Below are positions 8,846-17,496 of a stretch of DNA of 64,000 bases, one piece after another. Made by a program: the position numbers and the translations under genes. This DNA is from Dryocola sp051297175 (lineage in GTDB: Bacteria; Pseudomonadota; Gammaproteobacteria; Enterobacterales; Enterobacteriaceae): positions 124,001-188,000 of the forward strand of contig NZ_JBINNY010000001.1 of the NCBI RefSeq assembly GCF_051297175.1. Reading direction: 5' to 3'. How positions within the stretch are numbered: position 1 is the first letter of the stretch; every line of letters starts with the position of its first letter. Under the pieces are notes generated by a model. It made no database searches. It worked only from the letters and a program-made list of their open reading frames with translations, and was not told the DNA's origin.

Positions 8846-9190
8846 ATGACACGACATCTGGTTGCGGTAACGGCATGTGTCAGCGGTGTTGCTCACACCT
8901 ATATGGCTGCAGAGCGCCTGGAAAAACTCTGCCAGCAGGAGAAGTGGTCGGTGAAAATCGAAACCCAGGGAGCGTTAGGTATCGAAAATGAACTGACCGC
9001 GGCGGATATTGAACAGGCTGATGTGGTGCTGCTGATTACCGATATAGAGCTGGCGGGTGCGGAGCGTTTTCTTCACTGCCGCTGCGTGCAGTCAGGCATA
9101 AATACATTTCTCCGCGAGCCGCAAAAGGCTATCGCCGTTGTACGCCGTGTATTCGGCACGCCGCAGGAAACGCATATCATTATTAGCTGA
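8846..9190 (+). CDS. frwD: Fructose-like PTS EIIB component 2
   Basis: Second EIIB domain of the module, 114 residues, with phosphocysteine Cys11 in TACVSGVAHTYMAAE. It is clearly homologous to FrwB but diverged in its second half (GAERFLHCRCVQSGINTF). It ends the frw-pfl operon 20 bases after pflC. Its last 8 bases overlap the 3' end of the convergent yijO. Why two EIIB domains are kept is not known; they may serve different permeases. Confidence 0.92.
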   Translation: MTRHLVAVTACVSGVAHTYMAAERLEKLCQQEKWSVKIETQGALGIENELTAADIEQADVVLLITDIELAGAERFLHCRCVQSGINTFLREPQKAIAVVRRVFGTPQETHIIIS

Positions 9191-10037
9191 GCGTTTTTTC
9201 CGTTAGCTGGCTGTGATACTGGCGGCGGTATTCGGACGGTGACCTTTCGGTACTCTTCCTGAACAGGCGGCAAAAATAGTTGCTGTCGACAAATCCGCAG
9301 GCGTGCGCCACTTCTTTCACTTTTAAATCGTAGCGTTTGAGTAGCGTTTTGGCGTGCTCCAGCCGCGTATAGTTCAGGTACTCGTTAAAGCCTACCGCGC
9401 CGGTTTTTTGGAAGAGATGCGATAGGTAGTTTGGCGAAATGTAAAAGGCCTGCGCGACGGATTCCCGGGTCAGGGCTTCGGCATATTTTTCATCTATATA
9501 CTCGCGAATGGCGTCGAACAGCGCTTCGCTGCGCGAGGCCGTTTGGATCTGGCTGCCCAGCAGGTCGGTACAGTGGCTGAGGATGCTGCTGACGATAAAC
9601 CGTGCCGTTTGCTGTTCGTGAGGCTGCATTACCAGTTCGTTAAGCGCCTGAAGCAGGAATGAGCCGATGCGCGGCCCGCGGCGCGCAACGTTTTGCTTGC
9701 CTAAGGTGGTGAATGCTTTTCCATCCCAATGCAGCACGCTAAATCCAAGCTGCTGTTTACCAAAAAGAATACTGAGCGTGGTCACCGGCGAGTTCCACTG
9801 TGGGCTGTTCCAGCATTTTGCCGGAACATAGAGCACGTCGTGTTGCTCGAGCCTTGCGGGCATACCCGCGTCGCAGGCGTCCATCAGCACGCCGTCGAGC
9901 ACCACTTCAAGCCGGGGAAAATCAACCTGATACGCCAGTTCCGATGGCGCAACCTGGCTGCCCGCAAACCAGACGTTTTGCACCCCGGACGGGCCGTTGA
10001 GTAGCCGGGAAAGAATTTGGCTTACGTCGTGATTCAT
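9183..10037 (-). CDS. yijO: AraC-family transcriptional regulator YijO
   Basis: DNA-binding regulator of 284 residues, one more than E. coli YijO. The C-terminal ~100 residues form the double helix-turn-helix of AraC/XylS proteins (SVAQAFYISPNYLSHLFQK, then VKEVAHACGFVDSNYFCRLFRKSTERSPSEYR). The N-terminal half resembles a cupin-type effector domain only weakly. It is convergent with frwD and is the natural candidate regulator of the frw-pfl-fsaB module, by position only. A GGAA element lies about nine bases before the ATG. Confidence 0.9.
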   Translation of the reverse strand: MNHDVSQILSRLLNGPSGVQNVWFAGSQVAPSELAYQVDFPRLEVVLDGVLMDACDAGMPARLEQHDVLYVPAKCWNSPQWNSPVTTLSILFGKQQLGFSVLHWDGKAFTTLGKQNVARRGPRIGSFLLQALNELVMQPHEQQTARFIVSSILSHCTDLLGSQIQTASRSEALFDAIREYIDEKYAEALTRESVAQAFYISPNYLSHLFQKTGAVGFNEYLNYTRLEHAKTLLKRYDLKVKEVAHACGFVDSNYFCRLFRKSTERSPSEYRRQYHSQLTEKTLS

Positions 10038-10106
10038 AGCGCATTCCGGTTTTTTTAGGGAGTTTTATCCTGGCACAATAGCGGCTTCTGGCGAATGAGC
10101 AAAAAC

Positions 10107-10137
10107 AAAAAACCCCGCTTACGCAGGGTTTTATATT
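10107..10137 (-). terminator. Rho-independent terminator after ppc
   Basis: Read on the minus strand, AAACCCTGC and GCGGGGTTT pair across a short GTAA loop and are followed by a run of T. It lies 18 bases after the ppc stop codon. The T tracts on both sides could also let it work from the plus strand. Confidence 0.85.
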
Positions 10138-10154
10138 TTAGCTTCGTTATCCGT

Positions 10155-12806
10155 TTAGCCGGTATTACGCATCCCGGCGGCAACGCCGGCGATGGTCACC
10201 ATCAGCGCCTGCTCAACCTGGGCGTTAGGCTCTTCGCCTTTTTCCTCAGATTGACGTGAACGGTGCAGCAGTTCAGCCTGTAGCACGTTCAGCGGATCGG
10301 TATAGATGTTTCGCAGCGTGATGGATTCGGCAATCCACGGCAGGTCTTCCATCAGGTGGGAATCGTTGGCGATATCCAGCACCACTTTGATATCCGCTTC
10401 CAGCTGATCGCGCAGCTGTTGACCGAGCTTCCACAGTTCTGGTTTCACCAGGCGCTGATCGTAGTATTCCGCAAGCCACAGGTCGGCTTTCGCAAACACC
10501 ATTTCCAGCATGCCAAGGCGCGTGGAGAAGAACGGCCAGTCGCGGCACATGGTTTCCAGCTCGCCCTGCTTGCCGTCTTCGACCACTTTTTGCAGCGCGG
10601 CACCGGCGCCCAGCCAGGCTGGCAGCATCAGGCGGTTCTGCGTCCAGGCGAAGATCCATGGGATAGCGCGCAGTGACTCAACGCCACCGTTCGGACGGCG
10701 TTTTGCCGGACGTGAGCCGAGCGGCAGCTTGCCCAGCTCAAGCTCTGGGGTGGCCGAGCGGAAGTACGGCACGAAGTCTTTGTTTTCGCGGATGTAGCCG
10801 CGATACATATCGCAGGAAGTCTCTGAAAGCTCTTCCATAATATGCTTCCACTCTTTCTTCGGTTCCGGCGGCGGCAGCAGGTTGGCTTCCAGGATCGCGC
10901 TGGTGTAGAGCGACAGGCTGCTGATGGTGATTTCCGGCAGGCCGTACTTGAAGCGAATCATTTCGCCCTGTTCGGTCACGCGCAGGCCGCCTTTCAGACT
11001 GCCCGGCGGTTGCGACAGTAGCGCTGCGTGTGCGGGCGCGCCGCCACGACCAATCGAGCCGCCGCGTCCGTGGAACAGCGTCAGGGTGATTCCCGCTTTT
11101 TCGCAGGTTTTGATAAGCGCGTCCTGTGCCTGGTACTGCGCCCAGGAGGCGGCCATCACGCCTGCGTCTTTCGCGGAGTCAGAATAGCCAATCATGACCA
11201 TCTGTTTGCCCTGAATAAACCCGCGATACCAGTCGATGTTCAGCAGCTGGGTCATTACGTCGTCGGCGTTGTTCAGGTCATCCAGTGTTTCAAACAGCGG
11301 GGCGACCGGCAGCGCAAACGTGCATCCCGCTTCTTTCAGCAGCAGGTGAACGGCCAGCACGTCGGAAGGCGTTTTCGCCATCGAGATGACGTAGGCGGCG
11401 ATGGAGCCGCGCGGTGCTTCGGCAACCACTTTGCAGGTTTCCAGCACTTCGCGCGTGTCGTCGCTTGGCTCCCACTGGCGCGGCAGCAGCGGACGCTTGG
11501 AGTTCAGCTCGCGGATCAGGAACGCCTGTTTGTCGGCTTCAGACCAGCTTTCGTAGTCGCCGATGCCGAGGTAGCGGGTCATTTCGCCCAGCGCTTCGGT
11601 ATGACGGGTGCTTTCCTGGCGAACGTCGATGCGCACCAGCGGTACGCCAAAGCTCTTCACGCGGCGCAGGGTATCGAGCAACTGACCGTTGGCGATGATG
11701 CCCATGCCGCAGGCCTGCAGAGATTGATAACAGGCGTATAGCGGGTCCCAAAGCTGTTCGTTCTGCGTCAGAAGGCCCTGTGGTTTCGGCAGGCGCTGGC
11801 CTTTCAGGCGCGCTTCCAGCCAGGCCTGGGTCGACAGCAGCTGCTGGCGCAGGCCTTTCATGATGCAGCGGTACGGTTCCTGTGCGCCGTCCGGGCCTGC
11901 CAGCTCGCTCAGTTCCGGGGTGCATTCCACCATAGAAAGCTCAGAGATAAGCACCTGGATATCGCGCAGGAACAGGTCGGTTGCTTTCCAGCGGCTCAGC
12001 AGCAGAACGTGGCGGGTGATGTCGGCGGTGACGTTCGGGTTGCCGTCGCGGTCGCCGCCCATCCAGGAGGTGAAGCGCACCGGCACAAAATCCACAGGCA
12101 GCTTGTAGTTCAGGTTTGCTTCAAGCTGTTCGTTCAGCTCGCGCAGGTAGTTCGGTACGCCTTCCCACAGGCTGTTCTCGACCACCGCAAAGCCCCACTT
12201 GGCTTCGTCGACCGGGGAAGGGCGATGCTTACGGATTTCGTCGGTGTGCCACGCCTGGGCGACCAGCTGGCGCAGGCGGCGCATAATCTGGTTGCGTTCA
12301 TAGTCGGCGATGTCGCCGTGGTCGAGCTGCTTCAGGCAGCTGTTCACTTCAACCAGCTTGTGAATCAGGGTGCGACGGGTGATTTCGGTCGGGTGCGCTG
12401 TCAGAACGAGTTCCAGGGAGAGGGATTCCACAGCATCACGAATGGCGGCTTCGCTAATATCCGGCTGATCTTTTAGTTTTTGGAGGGTTTTAGCGATAAC
12501 TTCGGGATTGCTGGCGGCCTCGCCGTTGGCGGAGATGCTGTGATACTGCTCGGCGGTGTTGGCCAGATTCAGGAACTGGCTGAACGCGCGGGCGACGGGT
12601 AGCAGTTCGTCGTTAGAGAGATTCTGCAGGGTGGTCAGCAATTCCTGACGGTTTGCTTCATTTCCCGCGCGGGAGGATTTAGACAGCTTACGGATGGTTT
12701 CTACGCGATCGAGGATGTTTTCCCCCAGCGCGTCTTTGATGGTATCGCCAAGCAATTTGCCGAGCATACTGACATTACTTCGCAAAGCAGAATATCGTTC
12801 GTTCAT
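10155..12806 (-). CDS. ppc: Phosphoenolpyruvate carboxylase
   Basis: Cytoplasmic tetrameric enzyme that adds bicarbonate to PEP to form oxaloacetate, refilling the TCA cycle. The 883 residues equal the E. coli length. Catalytic His138 lies in VLTAHPTE, and the phosphate-binding glycine/arginine loop FHGRGGSIGRGGAP is intact. The C-terminus MRNTG, which contributes to allosteric inhibition by aspartate, is conserved. It is a single-gene unit with its own terminator. Confidence 0.98.
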   Translation of the reverse strand: MNERYSALRSNVSMLGKLLGDTIKDALGENILDRVETIRKLSKSSRAGNEANRQELLTTLQNLSNDELLPVARAFSQFLNLANTAEQYHSISANGEAASNPEVIAKTLQKLKDQPDISEAAIRDAVESLSLELVLTAHPTEITRRTLIHKLVEVNSCLKQLDHGDIADYERNQIMRRLRQLVAQAWHTDEIRKHRPSPVDEAKWGFAVVENSLWEGVPNYLRELNEQLEANLNYKLPVDFVPVRFTSWMGGDRDGNPNVTADITRHVLLLSRWKATDLFLRDIQVLISELSMVECTPELSELAGPDGAQEPYRCIMKGLRQQLLSTQAWLEARLKGQRLPKPQGLLTQNEQLWDPLYACYQSLQACGMGIIANGQLLDTLRRVKSFGVPLVRIDVRQESTRHTEALGEMTRYLGIGDYESWSEADKQAFLIRELNSKRPLLPRQWEPSDDTREVLETCKVVAEAPRGSIAAYVISMAKTPSDVLAVHLLLKEAGCTFALPVAPLFETLDDLNNADDVMTQLLNIDWYRGFIQGKQMVMIGYSDSAKDAGVMAASWAQYQAQDALIKTCEKAGITLTLFHGRGGSIGRGGAPAHAALLSQPPGSLKGGLRVTEQGEMIRFKYGLPEITISSLSLYTSAILEANLLPPPEPKKEWKHIMEELSETSCDMYRGYIRENKDFVPYFRSATPELELGKLPLGSRPAKRRPNGGVESLRAIPWIFAWTQNRLMLPAWLGAGAALQKVVEDGKQGELETMCRDWPFFSTRLGMLEMVFAKADLWLAEYYDQRLVKPELWKLGQQLRDQLEADIKVVLDIANDSHLMEDLPWIAESITLRNIYTDPLNVLQAELLHRSRQSEEKGEEPNAQVEQALMVTIAGVAAGMRNTG

Positions 12807-13009
12807 ATGACCCCAGACACCCTATCCAATCTAATATGTAATTAAATTTCACCCGTGAAGGTTCAACACCGTCTTTTATAAAGCCACGTAAGTCATGTTT
12901 CGTCAATTGCTACGAAATCGTTTCAGCTAACGAGTAAATGCCGCAAATTCATGAAATTTACTTACCAAGTTTGCTCATAAGCAATTCTTATAAGACTCCC
13001 CATAAAACC

Positions 13010-13043
13010 AGCGGAAAAAGGGGCCAAAACCCCATTCTCCGCT
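13010..13043 (-). terminator. Likely terminator after argE
   Basis: An inner GGGG/CCCC stem is enclosed by AGCGGA/TCCGCT arms five bases beyond the argE stop codon. On the minus strand a run of five T follows the inner stem. The remainder of the 242-base ppc-argE gap must hold the ppc promoter, which I could not place with confidence. Confidence 0.6.
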
Positions 13044-13048
13044 ATTTT

Positions 13049-14200
13049 TCAATGCCAGCAAAAATGATTGATCACCTGGGTGATGAGTTTGCGAGTCGGC
13101 TCGATAAAACGCGTTTCGATATATTCATCCGGCTGATGCGCCTGGTTAATCGAACCCGGCCCAAGCACCAGCGTTGGGCATAGCGTTTGAATAAACGGCG
13201 CTTCGGTGCAGTAGTTCACCACTTCGGTTTGCGCGCCGAGCAGCTTCTCAACGACCTGCACCAGGCGATCGTCTTTTGCACATTCATAGCCGGGGATCGG
13301 CGGGTGCAGTTCGGAGATGGTCAGGCGGCCCGGCCATTTCTGGCTCACCGGCTCCAGCGCTTCATTCAGTAAACCGTTTAGATCATTTAACGTGAGGCCC
13401 GGCAGCGGGCGGATATCCATGTGCAGCTCGCAGCAGGCGCAGATGCGGTTTGCCGCGTCGCCGCCGTTTATGTGGCCGAGGTTCAGCGTGGGATAGGGCA
13501 CGGTGAAGGCATCGTGGTGATAGCGATCTTTCAGCGTGTTTTTCAGCGTCATGATGTGGCCGATAGCATCGTGCATCAGCTCAATGGCATTCACGCCGCG
13601 CGCCGGATCGCTCGAGTGGCCCGACTGGCCGAGGATCCGAATGGCGTTGGAGATATGGCCTTTATGGGCGCGCACCGGCTGGAGCGATGTTGGCTCGCCG
13701 ATGATGGCGCAGTCCGGGCGTAGGCTGGTGGTTTCCGCGAAGTAGCGCGCGCCGGCCATGGTGGTTTCTTCGTCGGCGGTCGCCAGAATATAAAGAGGTT
13801 TTTTAAGCGTCGTGACATCGATATCGCGCAGCGAATCGAGAATAAACGCGAAGAAGCCTTTCATGTCGGCGGTGCCGAGCCCGTAGAGCTTGTTTTCGTG
13901 TTCGGTGAGGGTGAACGGGTCGCGGGTCCAGCGGCCTTCGTCGAAGGGAACGGTATCGGTATGCCCCGCCAGCAGCAGCCCGCCCGCACCTGAGCCGGTG
14001 CTTGCCAGCATATTGAATTTGCTGCGCGTGCCGGGCACGGGCTGAACCTCAACGTTGAAGCCCAGGTCACGGAACCAGCCCGCCAGTAAATTGATTAAAG
14101 ACTCATTGCTTTGATCCAGCGCGCTGTCGGTGGCGCTGATGGAAGGAGTCGCGATAAGGGCGCGGTAAATCTCGATAAAAGGCGGTAATTTCATCTTCAC
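13049..14200 (-). CDS. argE: Acetylornithine deacetylase
   Basis: Metal-dependent M20-family hydrolase that removes the acetyl group from N-acetylornithine to give ornithine, the fifth step of arginine synthesis. The 383 residues match E. coli ArgE. Metal ligands are visible at His80 and Asp82 (LAGHTDTVP), near GTADMKG (Asp112 region) and in DEETTMAGA. It is transcribed away from argCBGH across a 186-base control region with two ARG boxes. That predicts joint repression by ArgR with arginine. Confidence 0.98.
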   Translation of the reverse strand: MKMKLPPFIEIYRALIATPSISATDSALDQSNESLINLLAGWFRDLGFNVEVQPVPGTRSKFNMLASTGSGAGGLLLAGHTDTVPFDEGRWTRDPFTLTEHENKLYGLGTADMKGFFAFILDSLRDIDVTTLKKPLYILATADEETTMAGARYFAETTSLRPDCAIIGEPTSLQPVRAHKGHISNAIRILGQSGHSSDPARGVNAIELMHDAIGHIMTLKNTLKDRYHHDAFTVPYPTLNLGHINGGDAANRICACCELHMDIRPLPGLTLNDLNGLLNEALEPVSQKWPGRLTISELHPPIPGYECAKDDRLVQVVEKLLGAQTEVVNYCTEAPFIQTLCPTLVLGPGSINQAHQPDEYIETRFIEPTRKLITQVINHFCWH

Positions 14201-14226
14201 TGTTGACAGGCCTTAGCTCAGGATAG

Positions 14227-14265
14227 TATACATAATCATGCATTAATATTGAATAAAAATACAAT
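14227..14265. promoter_or_regulatory. Two ARG boxes (ArgR operator) between argE and argC
   Basis: TGAAT-AAAA-ATACA at 14250-14263 fits the TGAAT-W4-ATTCA core with one mismatch. A weaker partner, TACAT-AATC-ATGCA, lies at 14229-14242. They are 21 bases apart from start to start, the usual spacing of paired 18-bp ARG boxes (3-bp gap). The hexameric ArgR repressor is expected to bind both and control argE and argCBGH together. Confidence 0.75.
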
Positions 14266-14386
14266 ATCGCATGCCTCGATGGAACCTTGAATTTCGATAA
14301 ATCTACGCGGTAACAAGATGTTGGGTGATAGCCTCTGCGCTGACACCTTATTTAGTAAACACGACGAAAGAAGGTGAACAGCCCAG

Positions 14387-15391
14387 ATGTTGAATACGCT
14401 GATTGTTGGTGCCAGCGGTTATGCAGGCGCAGAGCTTGTAACCTATTTGAATCGCCATCCTCATATGAACATAACCGCATTGACGGTTTCAGCGCAAAGT
14501 TCAGATGCAGGAAAATTGATATCTGATTTGCATCCGCAATTAAAAGGCATTGTCGACATGCCGTTACAGGCGATGTCCGACATCCGCGAATTTACCGACG
14601 GCGTAGACGTGGTGTTCCTGGCGACCGCCCATGAGGTGAGTCACGACCTGGCGCCGCAGTTCCTGGCCGCAGGCTGCGTAGTGATTGATTTGTCCGGCGC
14701 GTTTCGTGTTAACGATGCCGAGTTTTATCAGCATTATTATGGCTTTACCCATCAGCACCCGGAGCTGCTTGCAAAAGCGGTTTATGGGCTTGCGGAATGG
14801 CAGAGCGATAAGCTTAAAGAAACTAACCTGATTTCCGTACCGGGATGCTACCCGACGGCTTCTCAGCTGGCGCTTAAGCCGCTGATTGATGCCGATCTGC
14901 TGGATTTGAACCAGTGGCCGGTGATTAACGCGACCAGCGGCGTGAGCGGTGCAGGGCGCAAAGCGGCTATCTCCAACAGCTTCTGCGAAGTGAGTCTTCA
15001 GCCGTACGGCATTTTCACCCATCGCCATCAGCCGGAAATCGCTGCGCACCTCGGCACGCAGGTAATTTTTACCCCTCATCTGGGCAACTTCCCGCGCGGC
15101 ATCCTCGCGACGATTACCTGTCGTCTGAAAGATGGCGTAACCCAGCAGCAGGTTGCCGACGCGTTCAGTCAGGCTTATGAAGGCAAACCGATGGTGCGCC
15201 TGTATGAGAAGGGTGTACCAGCGTTGAAAAACGTGGTTGGCCTGCCGTTCTGCGATATCGGCTTTGCCGTGCAGGGCCAGCATCTGATTGTCGTCGCCAC
15301 CGAAGACAATCTTTTAAAAGGCGCGTCGGCCCAGGCCGTGCAGTGCCTGAATATTCGTTTTGGCTTCGCCGAAACGCAGTCCCTTATTTAA
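14387..15391 (+). CDS. argC: N-acetyl-gamma-glutamyl-phosphate reductase
   Basis: NADPH-dependent enzyme that converts N-acetylglutamyl phosphate to the semialdehyde, the third step of arginine synthesis. It has 334 residues as in E. coli. The Rossmann motif GASGYAGAE opens the protein, and catalytic Cys154 lies in VPGCYPT. The HRHQPEI segment with the family histidine is present. First gene of the argCBGH operon, under the ARG boxes 120 bases upstream. Confidence 0.98.
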   Translation: MLNTLIVGASGYAGAELVTYLNRHPHMNITALTVSAQSSDAGKLISDLHPQLKGIVDMPLQAMSDIREFTDGVDVVFLATAHEVSHDLAPQFLAAGCVVIDLSGAFRVNDAEFYQHYYGFTHQHPELLAKAVYGLAEWQSDKLKETNLISVPGCYPTASQLALKPLIDADLLDLNQWPVINATSGVSGAGRKAAISNSFCEVSLQPYGIFTHRHQPEIAAHLGTQVIFTPHLGNFPRGILATITCRLKDGVTQQQVADAFSQAYEGKPMVRLYEKGVPALKNVVGLPFCDIGFAVQGQHLIVVATEDNLLKGASAQAVQCLNIRFGFAETQSLI

Positions 15392-15405
15392 ACGAGCCGG
15401 GTGAC

Positions 15406-16182
15406 ATGATGAATCCGTTAATTATCAAATTAGGTGGCGTACTGCTGGATAGCGAAGAAGCGCTGGAGCGTCTGTTTACCGCTCTGGTCAACTATCGTCA
15501 GTCCCATCAGCGTCCGCTGGTGATTGTCCACGGCGGCGGCTGCCTGGTGGATGAGTTAATGAAAAAACTCTCCCTGCCGGTGCAAAAGAAAAATGGCCTG
15601 CGCGTAACGCCTGCCGATCAGATCGACATTATCACCGGCGCGCTCGCCGGAACTGCCAACAAAACGCTGCTGGCCTGGGCGAAGAAGCACGGCATTAACG
15701 GCGTCGGCCTGTGCCTGGGCGATGGCGACAGCGTGACCGTCACTAAGCTTGATGAAGAGCTTGGCCACGTTGGGCTTGCGAAACCAGGTTCAGCTAAGCT
15801 GATTACCGCGCTGCTGGATGGTGGCTTCCTGCCGATCGTCAGCTCCATCGGCGTGACGGCGGAAGGTGAGTTAATGAACGTGAACGCTGACCAGGCGGCT
15901 ACGGCGCTGGCGGCAACCCTGGGCGCTGACCTGATTTTGCTCTCAGACGTAAGCGGTATCCTGGACGGAAAAGGGCAGCGCATCGCCGAGATGACGGCGG
16001 CTAAGGCCGAACAGCTGATTTCACAGGGCATTATTACCGACGGGATGGTTGTGAAAGTAAACGCGGCGCTGGATGCCGCCCGCACGCTGGGTCGTCCGGT
16101 GGACATCGCCTCCTGGCGACATGCGGAACAGCTTCCCTCTTTATTCAACGGCGTGGCAATTGGCACCCGGATTCTGGCCTAG
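15406..16182 (+). CDS. argB: Acetylglutamate kinase
   Basis: Phosphorylates N-acetylglutamate with ATP, the second step of arginine synthesis. It has 258 residues and belongs to the amino acid kinase fold: KLGGVLL at the N-terminus, HGGGCLVDEL for the phosphate loop and LILLSDVSGILDGKG near the nucleotide site. The frame is open back to 15343 inside argC, but the MMNPLIIK start at 15406 gives the family N-terminus and a 14-base gap. It lacks the N-terminal helix of arginine-inhibited forms, as in E. coli. Confidence 0.97.
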   Translation: MMNPLIIKLGGVLLDSEEALERLFTALVNYRQSHQRPLVIVHGGGCLVDELMKKLSLPVQKKNGLRVTPADQIDIITGALAGTANKTLLAWAKKHGINGVGLCLGDGDSVTVTKLDEELGHVGLAKPGSAKLITALLDGGFLPIVSSIGVTAEGELMNVNADQAATALAATLGADLILLSDVSGILDGKGQRIAEMTAAKAEQLISQGIITDGMVVKVNAALDAARTLGRPVDIASWRHAEQLPSLFNGVAIGTRILA

Positions 16183-16211
16183 TTTAAAAAAAGTATTTGA
16201 AGGAAAAGACA

Positions 16212-17429
16212 ATGCAAAATCACGGCATCAAAAAAATCGTTCTGGCTTACTCTGGCGGCCTTGATACCTCTGCCATCATTCCATGGCTGAAAGAAAACTA
16301 CGGCGGCTGCGAAGTGGTCGCCTGCGTGGTGGATATCGGCCAGGATCGTGACGATCTGAAAGGCGTCGAGCAGAAGGCCCTGCGCTCTGGCGCAACCGAA
16401 TGCTATGTAGTGGATGCGCGTGAAGAGTTCATCAGCGACTACGTTTACCCGGTGCTGCAAACCGGCGCGCTGTATGAAGGCAGCTATTTGCTGGGCACTT
16501 CGATGGCTCGTCCGCTGATCGCCAAAGCGCTGGTGGACGTGGCAAATAAAGTCGGCGCGGACGCGCTGTGCCACGGCGCGACGGGCAAAGGCAACGACCA
16601 GGTGCGTTTCGAATCCGCCTGGGCCGCGCTTGCTCCGCATCTTAAAGTGGTTGCGCCATGGCGTGAGTGGGATCTGCGTTCCCGTGAAGCGCTGCTCGAC
16701 TACTTGAAAGAGCGTGATATCCCGACGACCGCATCGCTTGAAAAAATCTACAGCCGTGATGAAAACGCCTGGCACATCTCTACCGAAGGCGGCGTGCTGG
16801 AAAGCCCGTGGAACGCGCCGAACAAAGACTGCTGGGTCTGGACCGTCGATCCGCAGGAAGCGCCAGACCAGGCCGAGCAGGTGACTGTTACCGTTAAACA
16901 GGGCAAAGTGGTTGCCGTGAATGGCGAAACCATGAGCCCGTTCAAGTGCCTGGAAACCCTGAACGCCATCGGTTCTAAGCACGGCATTGGCCGTATCGAT
17001 ATCGTTGAAAACCGCCTGGTGGGCATCAAGTCCCGCGGCTGCTACGAAACCCCAGGGGGCACCATCATGATGGCCGCGCTGCGTGGCGTTGAACAGCTGG
17101 TGCTGGACCGTGATAGCTTCAAATGGCGTGAGCAGCTGGGCCTGGAAATGTCGTACGTGGTTTACGATGGCCGCTGGTTTGCGCCGCTGCGTAAATCCCT
17201 GCAGGCTTCCGCAGAATCTTTGGCTGAAGAAGTGAACGGTGAAGTGGTGTTGCAGCTCTACAAAGGCCAGGTGACGGCGATTCAGAAGAAATCCCCGAAC
17301 AGCCTGTACAGCGAAGAGTTTGCGACCTTCGGCGAAGACGAAGTGTATGACCACAGCCACGCGGGCGGCTTTATCCGTCTGTTCTCGCTGTCATCACGTA
17401 TTCGCGCGTTGAACGAGTTGAAGAAGTAA
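16212..17429 (+). CDS. argG: Argininosuccinate synthase, short (~405-residue) type
   Basis: Joins citrulline and aspartate with ATP to make argininosuccinate, the seventh step of arginine synthesis. It has 405 residues, with the P-loop AYSGGLDTS near the start and the family motifs CHGATGKGNDQVRFE and GRIDIVENRLVGIKSRG. E. coli ArgG is a ~447-residue form encoded far from this locus and quite different in sequence. The form here is the short type, and it sits between argB and argH. The ATG at 16212 is preceded by AAGGA; the frame upstream (TTG at 16197) is not needed. Whether the long type is also present elsewhere cannot be told. Confidence 0.96.
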   Translation: MQNHGIKKIVLAYSGGLDTSAIIPWLKENYGGCEVVACVVDIGQDRDDLKGVEQKALRSGATECYVVDAREEFISDYVYPVLQTGALYEGSYLLGTSMARPLIAKALVDVANKVGADALCHGATGKGNDQVRFESAWAALAPHLKVVAPWREWDLRSREALLDYLKERDIPTTASLEKIYSRDENAWHISTEGGVLESPWNAPNKDCWVWTVDPQEAPDQAEQVTVTVKQGKVVAVNGETMSPFKCLETLNAIGSKHGIGRIDIVENRLVGIKSRGCYETPGGTIMMAALRGVEQLVLDRDSFKWREQLGLEMSYVVYDGRWFAPLRKSLQASAESLAEEVNGEVVLQLYKGQVTAIQKKSPNSLYSEEFATFGEDEVYDHSHAGGFIRLFSLSSRIRALNELKK

Positions 17430-17434
17430 TTTTT

Positions 17435-17470
17435 ACCCTCACCCTAACCCTCTCCCATCGGGAGAGGGGA
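17435..17470. repeat. Dispersed palindromic repeat in the argG-argH gap
   Basis: CCCTCTCCC and GGGAGAGGG form a perfect 9-bp stem with a 3-base loop (17448-17468), preceded by CCCTCACCCTAA. This sequence type occurs as a dispersed intergenic repeat in many enterobacteria. It lies inside the operon and could reduce or stabilise the upstream mRNA. No T run follows, so it is not a standard terminator. Confidence 0.7.
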
Positions 17471-17496
17471 TAAATTGAAATTAATGGAGCACGACT

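Noticed and set aside
16179..17360. 393-codon open frame on the minus strand opposite argG
   Set aside because: It is a shadow of the G/C-rich argG codons, lies wholly inside a certain gene, and resembles no protein I know.
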